This document shows, one piece after another, positions 6,164 through 14,873 of a DNA stretch of 16,323 nt; the first letter of the stretch is position 1; each line of letters starts with the position of its first letter. A program made the position numbers and the translations under genes. Location of the stretch: the NCBI GenBank assembly GCA_026706505.1, contig JAPOYQ010000357.1:1-16323 (forward strand), read 5' to 3'. The DNA comes from Gemmatimonadota bacterium. GTDB lineage: Bacteria; Latescibacterota; UBA2968; UBA8231. A model generated the notes under the pieces. It made no database searches, had not been told where the DNA came from, and was given only the letters and a program-made list of their open reading frames with translations.

Positions 6164-7558
6164 TCAGGTCTCTTTCGTCCCTCGGCGTCCAGCGCGGTCG
6201 TACGCGACGACCCACAACAGCCCCCATCCAGCGAGGGCGAAGACCAAATTGGGTGCCCACATCGCCAAAGGCGGTGGAATATAGCCGCGGTCGGCCAGTT
6301 CCTCGCCGCCGATGAGGAACATCCAGTAGATCCAAAAGAAGACCAGGCTGATGCCGACGGAGACGGCGGCACCGCGTCGGCGAATCAGCGCGCCCAAGGG
6401 AGCGCCGACCAGTGCGAATACCAAGCAGGCGGCCGGGATGGATAGCTTCTTGTGAATCTCGACCAAGTACTCGTTGATTCGCCCCGCGCGGCGGTCTATG
6501 TGCCGCCACTGTCGGTGCAGAGCCTCGGCCGCCTGTTCCCTTTCTCGCTCTAGCTCCTTGACCGTAGAGTCGGCAAACTGGCTTTGGTGCAACGCGGCAA
6601 TCGAATCGAGGCGTCCGTAGGCGCGCTCCTGCTCGCGGCGGTGCTCTAGCACCAAGCGGCTCATGGCTGCGATGTCTGTTTGGTGCAATTCGAGGTAGCG
6701 CGCGGCAATCGAATCGAGGCGTCCGTAGGCGCGCTCCTGCTCGCGGCGGCGCTCTAGCACCAAGCGGTGCATGGCCGCGATGTCTAGCTCGCGGTCGCTG
6801 CGATAGGACGAGGGACGGTGCTCGTAGCGGCGGCGCTCGTCCTTGATGTGCAGCACTTGGCGGGCGAAGGTGCCGTAGAAAAAACGCTCTTCCTGGCTGG
6901 ATTCGACGCGCTGGACATGGCCTTCCTCCAACTCCAAGCGGATGTACGCTCCATCTCCCAACAGCGCGATGCGGCCCCTAGGGGCGTGGAGAATCACCGG
7001 CGGACCGGGGCGCGAGGCGTCGTAGAGCGCGATGCCGGCTAGCTCGTTAGTCTCCGGGTCAATCTGGCGGATGAGCAGGTGGTAATCGCCCAAGTTAGGT
7101 ATGAAGACCCCTTCCTTTTCCCGCAGTACCAAGGCGGCCTTCGTCCGTTGCAAGCTCGACGACAGGACGCGGGCTTGGTGATTCCAATCCGGGAGAATCT
7201 GGTCGTTGAAAAGGACCATCAGCAGAGTAAGTAAAAAAGCGGCTACCAGCACCGGCCGCAGAAGCGACCAAAAGCTCACTCCGCAGGCTTTGGCCGCGAT
7301 GATTTCCCCGTCGGCGGCGAGGCGGGCAAAGGCCATGAGTACGGCGATGAGCACGGCCATAGGCACGGCCAGCGCCACGATCCAAGCTAAGTTGAAAAGC
7401 AAAAGCTGGAGAGCGGCCAGCAAGGTCAGTCCCTTGCTCAGCACTTGGTCCATCGTCTGCAAAACGACGTCGATCAGCAGAATGAAAAGGATCAGCGCAA
7501 AGCCGAGCACAAAGGGCCAGCCGTGCTCTTTAAGCACGTAGCGGGACAGGGTCGTCAT
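6164..7558 (-). CDS. lptF: LPS export ABC transporter permease LptF, with an enlarged charged helical insert
   Basis: This is the inner-membrane partner of LptG in the LptBFG lipopolysaccharide extractor. The 464-residue product starts MTTLSRYVLKEH and has membrane segments at about 15-34, 50-77, 97-118, 373-392, 400-417 and 434-452. The conserved ARLAADGEIIAAKACGVS lies at 78-95. The periplasmic beta-rich domain (about 120-240) is followed by about 120 Arg/Glu-rich, probably coiled-coil residues (about 240-365) before helix 4. This makes the protein about 100 residues longer than E. coli LptF (366). Within it a 36-residue unit is tandemly duplicated (259-294 and 295 onward). The start at 7558 places the family N-terminus correctly; no clear ribosome site precedes it. 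It is first in the two-gene lptF-lptG unit and diverges from sprA. Confidence 0.92.
   Translation of the reverse strand: MTTLSRYVLKEHGWPFVLGFALILFILLIDVVLQTMDQVLSKGLTLLAALQLLLFNLAWIVALAVPMAVLIAVLMAFARLAADGEIIAAKACGVSFWSLLRPVLVAAFLLTLLMVLFNDQILPDWNHQARVLSSSLQRTKAALVLREKEGVFIPNLGDYHLLIRQIDPETNELAGIALYDASRPGPPVILHAPRGRIALLGDGAYIRLELEEGHVQRVESSQEERFFYGTFARQVLHIKDERRRYEHRPSSYRSDRELDIAAMHRLVLERRREQERAYGRLDSIAARYLELHQTDIAAMSRLVLEHRREQERAYGRLDSIAALHQSQFADSTVKELEREREQAAEALHRQWRHIDRRAGRINEYLVEIHKKLSIPAACLVFALVGAPLGALIRRRGAAVSVGISLVFFWIYWMFLIGGEELADRGYIPPPLAMWAPNLVFALAGWGLLWVVAYDRAGRRGTKET
6593..6785 (-). repeat. Tandem duplication (108-bp period) inside lptF
   Basis: Two 85-bp copies, 6593-6677 and 6701-6785, differ at only 4 positions and are offset by 108 bases (36 codons), so the frame is kept. 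A further short match (TTTGGTGCAA near 6583 and 6679) is offset by 96 bases, showing that the copies also differ by a 12-base indel encoding RYLE. The encoded unit begins DIAAM and contains LVLE.RREQERAYGRLDSIAA. Confidence 0.95.
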
Positions 7559-7653
7559 GGGTCGAAAGAGATACAAGGCTGTAGTGCGCGGCACTCAGGG
7601 CACCCCATCGCAAGCGGGGATACCCCGGACGGGCCACGAACCTAGTTCCCTCA

Positions 7654-7682
7654 AATATAATGACTTAAGCCGCCGCCCAAAA
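7654..7682 (-). promoter_or_regulatory. Candidate promoter for lptF-lptG
   Basis: On the minus strand a -10-like TATATT (7659-7654), continuing TATATTTG, lies 17 bases after a TTTTGG (7682-7677). The extended box fits the TAnnTTTG form seen in Bacteroidota. Transcription would start near 7647, leaving a leader of about 88 bases. The -35 match is poor. Confidence 0.3.
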
Positions 7683-7729
7683 AACGCGCGCCGCGCCGTA
7701 CAACGGGAATGGTTTTTGCAAGGGCTTCC

Positions 7730-7758
7730 TTGAAATAATCTCAGCCGCGTGCTATGTT
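7730..7758 (+). promoter_or_regulatory. Candidate promoter for the sprA gene run
   Basis: TTGAAA (7730-7735) and TATGTT (7753-7758) are spaced by 17 bases. If used, the transcript would carry a leader of about 280 bases that includes the hairpin at 7979-8030. Motif evidence only. Confidence 0.35.
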
Positions 7759-7978
7759 TTCAGGTAGTTGCTCGCTTTGTCTGGGCAGCATCCTCCTGTT
7801 CTTGGGTTTGGAGACCGCCTATTGCGTTTGGTTAATACAGAAGCCGCTCGGTGCATTGCTTTTGCCAGCCGGGCCACAAGTGAAGGCTTCTGAGTCGCTT
7901 CCGCTAACCTCAATTGAAAGCCGCTTTCTTAATTGAGAATGGCGAACAGCACGCCGAGAGCATTCGGTGATAGCTCGC

Positions 7979-8030
7979 TGTTTGACGCCTCAAACTCCCG
8001 TCCCTTGGGGGTTTGGGAGCATGTCAAACA
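7979..8030 (+). promoter_or_regulatory. Long imperfect stem-loop just upstream of the sprA start
   Basis: The 21-base arm 7979-7999 pairs completely with 8007-8030 around a 7-base loop (8000-8006). There are two G-T wobbles (7996/8010, 7990/8016) and two small bulges (8018; 8021-8022). The outer 8 pairs, TGTTTGAC with GTCAAACA, are perfect. The structure ends 16 bases before the GTG at 8047 and has no T-run after it, so it is better read as a leader structure or protein-binding inverted repeat than as a terminator. Confidence 0.6.
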
Positions 8031-8046
8031 ATAGACGTCGATAGGT

Positions 8047-11000
8047 GTGAATTTAGAGGTGTTTCTCCGCTTTTTCTTCCAAGCGTGTCCCTGGTCTCAG
8101 TGGCTGTGTGTTTGCTTGCTCGCGGCGGTGGCGCACGCCGAGCCTGGCCTGCGTTTCGAGCCGCTATACGGCCCGCTTTCCCAGCGCTTTGCGGCCCCTC
8201 GCCAAGCCGCCTTTGGGGCTGGCCAACCGCTCTTGCCCGCCCCCAGCCGCGCGCCAATCTCGTACCAAGCCGCGGTGGACTCATTGGGAATGGCCAACTA
8301 CGGCCGCCGCGTCAGCGGATTCGCCGAAGGACCAGCGGTCGCCGTGAATCTAAACGACTATTTTCGCATGGAATACCAAGCCAAGCACCGTCAGCTTTGG
8401 CACCAGCAAATCCGTCGCGACTTCCGCAGCACAGCCTCCGAGCAGCGTCGGCGCAAGGGTAACCGCTTTGAGTGGACTGTGCCCTTTTCCGCGCCCAAGC
8501 CCCTGCGGCGTTTTATCGGCGACAAAGGCCCCAGCCTCGCGCTCAATGGTTCGCGCACCATTATCATTTCTGGCAAGAGCGAGTGGACCGATGGCGAAGT
8601 GCAGACCTCATACGGACGAAGCTCCAAGTTCCCCTCGCTGGGTATCGAACAGGAATCCGATTTCACAGTGGAAGGCAAAGTCGGCGAACTGATCAACATA
8701 CGCATCGACCAAAATACCCAAGACTTCGGCTCGGCCTTTAGCTCCAATATGGGCGATCAGCTATCCAACCAGATCAAGCTCGACTACGAAGGCGAAGAGG
8801 ATTCCATATTCCAAGAGGTGCAGGCCGGCAACACTACCCTAGAACTGCCCAATACTCGCTTCGTCGGCTTCCGGCAGAAAAACAAGGGTCTCTTCGGCAT
8901 CCGCACTAAGGGGCAGGTCGGCCCGCTGGCCTTTACGACCGTCGCCAGCCACGAAAAGAGCAAATCCAACCGCCAGACCTTTAAGGGCGGAGCGGCCATT
9001 GATACGCTCCAACTCAAAGACTATCAATACATCCGCAACACGTATTTCTTTCTGCACGAGTTCTACCGCGCCCACCTCCCCAACTTCCGCCTGCTGTTGG
9101 ATGGAGCGCAGTTTGGCGCAGAAAACTTCGTCGATATCAGTGGCCTTGAAGTCTATATCAACGACTTCAATACGAGAAATGACGCTGAGCTGTTCGCCAA
9201 GCCCGGCGTTGCTTGGGTCGATCCGTCCGACTCCCTTTCCACCATCGAGTGCTTTGACTCAGCGGGCAATCGCCTGCGCAACAGCGGCTGCTTTGAGGAG
9301 GGAACCTGGCACCGGCTCGACCCGGACGAAGACTATGAGGTCTTGGCTGAGGCTGGTTATATCATCCTCAACAGAGCCGTATCCAATCCCCATGCCATGG
9401 CCGTGCATTTCAAAACTCGTGCGCCGGACTTCGATGGCACCCTCCAACACGAGACGGCTCGGCTCAACGCCGGCGCAGAATCCGACTCCCTGCACCTGAA
9501 GCTGATCAAGGCCCGCAATGCCCGCCCAGGTTTTCCCACTTGGAACCTAGAGTGGAAAAACGTGTACCGCATTGCCTCCGGGTTTTCCACTGGCCGCCGC
9601 TTCGATCCCAAGACTTTGCAGGTCGATATCGCCAAGGAAGTGCCCGGTCAAGAGGATCAACTTTCGCAACAGGGCCGCTCCTACTTGCAGCTTTTGGGTT
9701 TGGACGAGCGCGGCAAAGATCCCGGTAGCGCGCCTGACCGCGTCGTCGACGCCGACTACATCGGGCTGGACGACATCCGCGGGCACTTGATTTTCCCTGA
9801 CCAGCGCCCCTTTGATCCGCGCTCCGACAAATACCGCGGCCTGCTCGACGAACCCGTCCCCGCCATCTACAACGAGCAGCAGCAGCGCGCCCAGATCGAG
9901 GCTAGCCGCTATAAAATCCTCGTCCGCGCTGCCTCCTCGGAGCAGCGCATTCGGCTAGGCGGCATCTTCGGCGGCGTCCGGCCCGAAACCGTAGAAGTCC
10001 AGCTAAACGGCCGCCCACTGAAGCGGGATACCGACTACCGAGTCGATTTCACGGGCAGTGTGACGTTTATCGGCTCGGTCGCTCAGGAAGTGGCCGATCC
10101 CGGCGCCGACTTGGAAATTACCTTTGAGTCCGAGGACGTCTTCAACATCGGCAGCCAGCAAAAAACCCTGTTGGGACTGCGCACTGAGTACGAATTCTGG
10201 GAGGGCGACGGGCGCGTGGGCAGCACCATGATCTACAACAACGAACGTTCGAGCGACCGGCGGGTACGGGTGGGCAACGAGCCGAAGCGCACAGTGATAT
10301 GGAACTTCGACTTGCGCGTCCGGAGAGAGGTGCCGCACCTCACCCGCGTCGTCGATATGCTGCCGCTGATCAAGACGGCCGTTCCCTCAGAAGTGACCTT
10401 AGATGCCGAAGTCGCGCAAAGCCGCCCCAATCTCAACACCAAGGGGCGCGGGTACATCGACGACTTTGAAGACAGCGAGCGGCCCACCTCGCTGGTCGTC
10501 AACCGCCCGCGCTGGGCACCGGCCAGCGCACCGAAGGACGAGCGCTTTGACGCGGAAAATCGCGCGCGCTTCATCTGGTACAATCCCTACGACGGAGTGC
10601 TGCGCACCGACATTTGGCCCAACCAAGAAGAGCAAATCGAAGCCCAAAACCGGCGCACCGACATCCTGTCGATGGAGCTGACGCCACGCCCCGAAGTCCC
10701 CGAGTCTTGGGGAGGAATCTCCTTCGCTTTCTCAACCGTCAACGACTTCTCCGAGTCCAAGTTCCTCGAGATCTGGGTCCGGGGCCGGGAGGGCACCTTG
10801 CACGTGAACTTGGGCGACCAAATCAACGAGGACTACATCGCCAACGGCCGCCTCGACACCGAAGACGAACCCTTCCCCGGGCAGGCCGCAGGCGACGGGT
10901 TGGTGTCGCGGGAAGAGGACGTGGGCATCGACGGCCGCGACGACGAGGCCGAGTTGAACTTCTACTTGCGCCTGCAAGACGCCGCATTCGACACCACCCG

Positions 11001-14000
11001 CTCCCTAGCCGAGCGGAAGCAGGCCTTTGCCGCGCTCTACCCGGACCCCGATCCCCTGCGCCCCAACCGCTCGGTCGACGACCCCGAAGGGGACAACTGG
11101 AAATACGACTCCTCCCAGCGCAACAAGGACGATTATCGCCACATCAACGGAACCGAAAATAACAAAAAGGACGTCGAAAGCGGCGATCGGCCAGACACGG
11201 AAGACCTCAACGGCAACGGCGTACTCGACCGACGCAACAATTACTACCACTACGAGATCAACCTGTCGTCGGGCGACTACGAGGTCGTCGGCACCCAAAA
11301 CGAGGGCTGGCGCCAGCTCCGAGTGCCTCTGTTCGGCCCCCACGTCGGGCGCGTGGGCTTGCCCGACTCCAGTCGCATCGAATACGCGCGCCTGATGCTT
11401 TCGAGCGGACCGCGGCCGGAGGTAGAAGACCCCGTGCGGGCCGAGATCGCGCTCGTGGAGATCGTGGGCAACAAATGGCAGGAAGACGACGTAGTGCAGC
11501 TCGACGAGCGCTTCCCGATCGGCGACCGCGAGATCCTCGACGTCACGGTCATCGGCACCGACAAGAGCCAGAGCTACCGGCCGCCGCCCGGCGTGAAGAT
11601 TCGCCGCAATGTGCAGTCGCGCACCCGAGAACGCGAGCAGTCGCTGGTGTTGGCCTACGAAAACTTAGAACCTGGGCACCAGATGTCGGCGACCAGAATC
11701 TTGACCCGCTCTGCCAACTACACCAGCTACGAGCGGCTGCGCATGTACGTCTATGGCGACTCGAGCGGGACCATTGAATACGCACACGGCGATTCGAGCG
11801 ACTTGGTGCTCTTCGTGCGCTTTGGCGTGGATTCGACCAACTACTACGAGGCCATCAGCCCCATCTTCCCGGGTTGGGAGGGCGGGCGCAAGGGCTGGAA
11901 GGGCAACCAAGTAGATGTGGACCTGCCAGTCATCTCCCAACTCAAGGCCCTCCTGCAATCTGGGCAGGCCGACACCACCATGGGAGAATTCTACTACACT
12001 TACCGGATAATCGATCCGCGTGGGGCACCGCTAGACGGCAAGACCTTGATCGCTCAACGCGAACTGGAAGCGCTGCACGCGGCCGGCTACGACCCCCAAG
12101 TCGAGCGCTTTTCCCTAGACCAAGTTTTTGCGCGGTCGGGCCTGCGCAGCGGCGAGGAAGCCATTTACCGGGTGCGCGGCAATCCGTCGATGCAGTCGAT
12201 CAAGCAACTGAGCGTCGGCCTGCGCAACCGAGCGGAAAATCGCGCGTACAGCGGCCGGGTTTTGCTCGACGAACTCCGCCTCGACGAGGCGCGCAACGAC
12301 CCCGGGCTGGCCGCGTACGCCCATCTCAACACCAAGCTAGCCGACGTTGCCAGCCTCGGTGGCAATGTGCTCTGGCGGCAGGAAAATTTCCGCAGCTTTA
12401 CCGGCCAAGGAGGCAACAGCACGGACCGCGAAGCCGCGCTATCGGTCTCTACCAACGCGCAAAAGCTCCTGCCGAGTAGCTGGGGATTTTTGATTCCACT
12501 CAAGGTAAATCTCAGCCGCACGACCAGCTTGCCGCGCTTCGGCCCTGGATCGGACGTGGAGCTGACCGCCGAAGAAAAGCTAGAGCAACAGGCCGTCCGC
12601 TCCAAGGAGTTCTACGACGTGTCCATCAGCCGGCGCCAAGGCAAAAACCTCTTCTTGCGCTGGACCCTCGACCAGATGAACCTGCGGCTGTCGCATTCGC
12701 GCGAACACAGCTCGGACCCGGTGCGCCCGATCAACGAGCGCGAGGCTCAGACGATGAACTTCAACTACAGCATGCCCCTGCCCAAGCCAGCGCTGCGGAT
12801 CATGGGCTGGCTGCCGTCGTTCATGCCCAACAGCGGGACGCGGATGGAGTGCCGTCCGGTACCTTCGAGCCTGACTTACTCGGTCAACGGCAGCCGGCGC
12901 ACCTCGCGGCTGCTGCGCCGCGGCGACGACGAGCCGACTGAGCAGGAGGACTTCACGCTCGTCGAAACCTATGCCTCTAAGCTCAGTCCACTCACCGGTC
13001 TATCGACCAACTACAATCTCAAAATCGACCGAGATTTGCGGAAAAAATTCGTCCTCGACCAGCGGAGCTTTGGGCGCGAAGTCGGGCGCCGACAAACGGC
13101 CGACCTCAGTCTTTCGCTGCGCTTAGTCTCGTGGCTGGACCAAAATTACACCTTCAAGACCACTTACGAGGAGCAAAACGACCCAGCGCAGCGGCGCGGG
13201 GTGGCCCCGATCGATTCGATCAGCGGCCTGACGTTTAAGACCCTCGACATCGACAACCGAAACGATCTCTCCGCACGCCTCAATTTCAAAATCCCGACCT
13301 TGCTCAAGAACTTGGGCGAGTCCCCGGGGCAAAGCCGCAGGGCACAGCGGCCCGACGACCGAAACCAAAACCAAAACCGAAATCGAGACGAAGACGAAGA
13401 CGAGCCAATCTCAAAGAAAGGCCAAACCGAACAGCAAAAAAGCCAAACCGAACAGAAGGAAAACCAGACCGAACAGCAAAAAGGCCCCAATATCTTCCGC
13501 CGTTTCGCCGGGTGGACCGGCCGCATCGTCGAGCCGGTCAACGCCAGTTGGCGGCACAACGCCAATGCGCGCCACTTCAACTTGCTGCATCGGCCCTCGC
13601 TCTCCTATCAACTCGGTCTCGAAGACACCCTGAGGGTGCGACAAATTTCCCAAGGGTTGACCCTCCGAGACACTTGGTCGCAGACGGCCTCGTTTGAGGC
13701 CGGCTCGGGGATGCGTTTACCCTTTGGTATCAGCATCAAGGTCAACTCCAAGGAGCAGACCTCAGAGAATACCGGTGCTTCGCAGCAACGGCTGCGCCTG
13801 CGCAACGATCGGACCTTCCCGCGCTTGAGCCTCAGTTGGGGGCGAGCCGATCGGCTGCCGCTGATAAAGCGAGTGATCAACAGCGCGCAGGTAAATGCCA
13901 GTTTCGAGACCTCGGCGGCCAGCGAGGGAGCGGGCAGCCTCACGCCCGGCCACCTAGTCTCCGAAGAGACCAAAACCGAGTTCAGAGCATCGTGGAACGG

Positions 14001-14445
14001 CCGTTGGCGCTGGGGACCGACGACGACCATCGAGCGCGTGATCTCCACCTCGGAGAGTCGAGATTTTGAACTAGGTGAACAGAGCGGCGGCACTCAGCCT
14101 CTGCGCGGCACCCAAGACAGAGAGCGAGTGACTACTACGTTCAAGATCACTCATAATCTCAAGCCGCGGCGGTTGCCCTTGATAGGCAGCCTCAAAAGCG
14201 ACGTCACCCTCAACTTGGAACAGAAGTTTGAAGCAGAAACGCGTTCCATCGCCACGGGAGACGAAGAGCGCGTTCCCAACGACAAAGAAAACATCTGGCG
14301 CACGCAGTTGACCATGACCTACAACTTCAGCGCGAACTTCCGCGGCGAGGGGCGGATTCGCATCGAGAACAACAAAGACCTCCTCAGAGACAAGACGCGG
14401 AAGATCCGCGAGGTGCGGCTTTCTGGCACGTTCTTCCTCCGCTGA
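8047..14445 (+). CDS. sprA: SprA, outer-membrane translocon of the type IX secretion system
   Basis: SprA forms the giant beta-barrel through which type IX secretion cargo crosses the outer membrane. The 2132-residue product (usual about 2400) has a signal peptide ending AHA (about 1-31). Family segments appear in order: IKLDYEGEED (243-252), AGNTTL near 260, LFGIRTKGQVGPL near 282, YIDDFEDSE from 803, IWPNQEEQ near 860, DVGIDGRDDEAE (958-969), PDTEDLNGNG (1049-1058), NYYHYEINL (1065-1073), then EQSLVLAYENLEPG and YTSYERLRMYVYGD. The last several hundred residues are alternating barrel-like strands ending SGTFFLR. Cys402 and Cys415 may form a disulfide. The GTG at 8047 is the only start giving a signal peptide; its ribosome site is weak and a long hairpin precedes it. 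An acidic, Gln/Asn-rich repeat lies at about 1772-1815. Partners PorV, Plug and GldKLMN are not in the window. Confidence 0.93.
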   Translation: MNLEVFLRFFFQACPWSQWLCVCLLAAVAHAEPGLRFEPLYGPLSQRFAAPRQAAFGAGQPLLPAPSRAPISYQAAVDSLGMANYGRRVSGFAEGPAVAVNLNDYFRMEYQAKHRQLWHQQIRRDFRSTASEQRRRKGNRFEWTVPFSAPKPLRRFIGDKGPSLALNGSRTIIISGKSEWTDGEVQTSYGRSSKFPSLGIEQESDFTVEGKVGELINIRIDQNTQDFGSAFSSNMGDQLSNQIKLDYEGEEDSIFQEVQAGNTTLELPNTRFVGFRQKNKGLFGIRTKGQVGPLAFTTVASHEKSKSNRQTFKGGAAIDTLQLKDYQYIRNTYFFLHEFYRAHLPNFRLLLDGAQFGAENFVDISGLEVYINDFNTRNDAELFAKPGVAWVDPSDSLSTIECFDSAGNRLRNSGCFEEGTWHRLDPDEDYEVLAEAGYIILNRAVSNPHAMAVHFKTRAPDFDGTLQHETARLNAGAESDSLHLKLIKARNARPGFPTWNLEWKNVYRIASGFSTGRRFDPKTLQVDIAKEVPGQEDQLSQQGRSYLQLLGLDERGKDPGSAPDRVVDADYIGLDDIRGHLIFPDQRPFDPRSDKYRGLLDEPVPAIYNEQQQRAQIEASRYKILVRAASSEQRIRLGGIFGGVRPETVEVQLNGRPLKRDTDYRVDFTGSVTFIGSVAQEVADPGADLEITFESEDVFNIGSQQKTLLGLRTEYEFWEGDGRVGSTMIYNNERSSDRRVRVGNEPKRTVIWNFDLRVRREVPHLTRVVDMLPLIKTAVPSEVTLDAEVAQSRPNLNTKGRGYIDDFEDSERPTSLVVNRPRWAPASAPKDERFDAENRARFIWYNPYDGVLRTDIWPNQEEQIEAQNRRTDILSMELTPRPEVPESWGGISFAFSTVNDFSESKFLEIWVRGREGTLHVNLGDQINEDYIANGRLDTEDEPFPGQAAGDGLVSREEDVGIDGRDDEAELNFYLRLQDAAFDTTRSLAERKQAFAALYPDPDPLRPNRSVDDPEGDNWKYDSSQRNKDDYRHINGTENNKKDVESGDRPDTEDLNGNGVLDRRNNYYHYEINLSSGDYEVVGTQNEGWRQLRVPLFGPHVGRVGLPDSSRIEYARLMLSSGPRPEVEDPVRAEIALVEIVGNKWQEDDVVQLDERFPIGDREILDVTVIGTDKSQSYRPPPGVKIRRNVQSRTREREQSLVLAYENLEPGHQMSATRILTRSANYTSYERLRMYVYGDSSGTIEYAHGDSSDLVLFVRFGVDSTNYYEAISPIFPGWEGGRKGWKGNQVDVDLPVISQLKALLQSGQADTTMGEFYYTYRIIDPRGAPLDGKTLIAQRELEALHAAGYDPQVERFSLDQVFARSGLRSGEEAIYRVRGNPSMQSIKQLSVGLRNRAENRAYSGRVLLDELRLDEARNDPGLAAYAHLNTKLADVASLGGNVLWRQENFRSFTGQGGNSTDREAALSVSTNAQKLLPSSWGFLIPLKVNLSRTTSLPRFGPGSDVELTAEEKLEQQAVRSKEFYDVSISRRQGKNLFLRWTLDQMNLRLSHSREHSSDPVRPINEREAQTMNFNYSMPLPKPALRIMGWLPSFMPNSGTRMECRPVPSSLTYSVNGSRRTSRLLRRGDDEPTEQEDFTLVETYASKLSPLTGLSTNYNLKIDRDLRKKFVLDQRSFGREVGRRQTADLSLSLRLVSWLDQNYTFKTTYEEQNDPAQRRGVAPIDSISGLTFKTLDIDNRNDLSARLNFKIPTLLKNLGESPGQSRRAQRPDDRNQNQNRNRDEDEDEPISKKGQTEQQKSQTEQKENQTEQQKGPNIFRRFAGWTGRIVEPVNASWRHNANARHFNLLHRPSLSYQLGLEDTLRVRQISQGLTLRDTWSQTASFEAGSGMRLPFGISIKVNSKEQTSENTGASQQRLRLRNDRTFPRLSLSWGRADRLPLIKRVINSAQVNASFETSAASEGAGSLTPGHLVSEETKTEFRASWNGRWRWGPTTTIERVISTSESRDFELGEQSGGTQPLRGTQDRERVTTTFKITHNLKPRRLPLIGSLKSDVTLNLEQKFEAETRSIATGDEERVPNDKENIWRTQLTMTYNFSANFRGEGRIRIENNKDLLRDKTRKIREVRLSGTFFLR
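13361..13482 (+). repeat. Low-complexity tract and three 21-bp repeats inside sprA
   Basis: Codons at about 13361-13405 encode alternating Asn-Gln, Asn-Arg and Asp-Glu pairs. Three in-frame 21-base units follow (13420-13440, 13441-13461, 13462-13482) encoding GQTEQQK, SQTEQKE and NQTEQQK (residues 1792-1812). All lengths are multiples of three, so the barrel frame is preserved. Confidence 0.92.
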
Positions 14446-14478
14446 GCATATTGCTTGGCGCGGTTGTGGGAGATATTT

Positions 14479-14844
14479 TTGTTTAATGAACGCGAGCAAC
14501 GCGCGCTCATCGGCCTGACAGCGGCCCTGATCATCGGGATGCTCGTCGCCGTAAGCGATTGGTATCGCCCATCGCGCCTAGAGGAATTCAGCGTCGTGCC
14601 GCGAGCGGTAGCTCCGCCGCCACCGCTCGAAGAGGTAGTAGCCAAGCAAGAGCCGCTCTCGCTAAATTCGGCTACAATCGCCGAGCTAGTCGAACTGCCG
14701 GCAGTCGGCCCCAAGATCGCCGAGCGGATCGTCGCCTTCCGCCGCAAGCGAGGTCCTTTCAAACGGCTGGAGCAACTAACTGAAGTCAATGGCATCGGCG
14801 CGAAGACGCTAGAAAAGCTCCGTCCTTTGCTCATAGTGAAGTAG
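14479..14844 (+). CDS. Membrane-anchored helix-hairpin-helix protein, ComEA-like
   Basis: With the chosen start the product has 121 residues: a short N-terminus, one membrane segment (about 9-26), a Pro-rich linker (about 42-52) and a C-terminal ComEA-type double helix-hairpin-helix DNA-binding domain. That domain opens LNSATIAELVELPAVGPKIAERI (about 62-84), the first hairpin being PAVGPKIAERI, and the second hairpin is VNGIGAKTLEKL (103-114). ComEA proteins bind incoming double-stranded DNA at the outer face of the inner membrane during natural transformation. The TTG at 14479 was preferred because GTGGGAG (14466-14472) lies at normal ribosome-site spacing; TTG codons at 14455 and 14464 would add 8 or 5 residues. 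It lies just after sprA and 29 bases before the pilM-like gene, probably in the same transcript. A role in DNA uptake is plausible but similar small proteins occur without competence. Confidence 0.85.
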   Translation: MFNEREQRALIGLTAALIIGMLVAVSDWYRPSRLEEFSVVPRAVAPPPPLEEVVAKQEPLSLNSATIAELVELPAVGPKIAERIVAFRRKRGPFKRLEQLTEVNGIGAKTLEKLRPLLIVK

Positions 14845-14873
14845 AGGCTCACTTCGCAGGAGAGGGGGTTGGA

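Larger units (their letters stand above)
7559..8046. other. 488-bp divergent intergenic region between lptF and sprA
   Basis: This gap separates the two divergent operons. It is more AT-rich than the genes and holds a candidate promoter for each direction, a small GC palindrome (7615-7627, CGGGG-ATA-CCCCG) in the lptF leader, and a long hairpin before sprA (7979-8030). A 60-codon frame at 7754-7936 is not convincing as a gene. I see no tRNA, riboswitch or mobile element in it. Confidence 0.7.

Noticed and set aside
6163..6372. Upstream extension of lptG into lptF
   Set aside because: The added residues are low-complexity shadow of lptF; the family N-terminus MRILDLYLMRRF starts at 6162.
7754..7936. 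A 60-codon plus-strand frame starting MFSGSCS with a hydrophobic N-terminus in the lptF-sprA gap
   Set aside because: No ribosome-binding site precedes it, its ATG overlaps a candidate -10 box, and the C-terminal half has no recognisable character. Chance frame more likely.
13164..13580. Minus-strand Cys/Phe/Ser-rich frame opposite sprA
   Set aside because: It is the reverse reading of the sprA low-complexity repeats; sprA continues through it without interruption.
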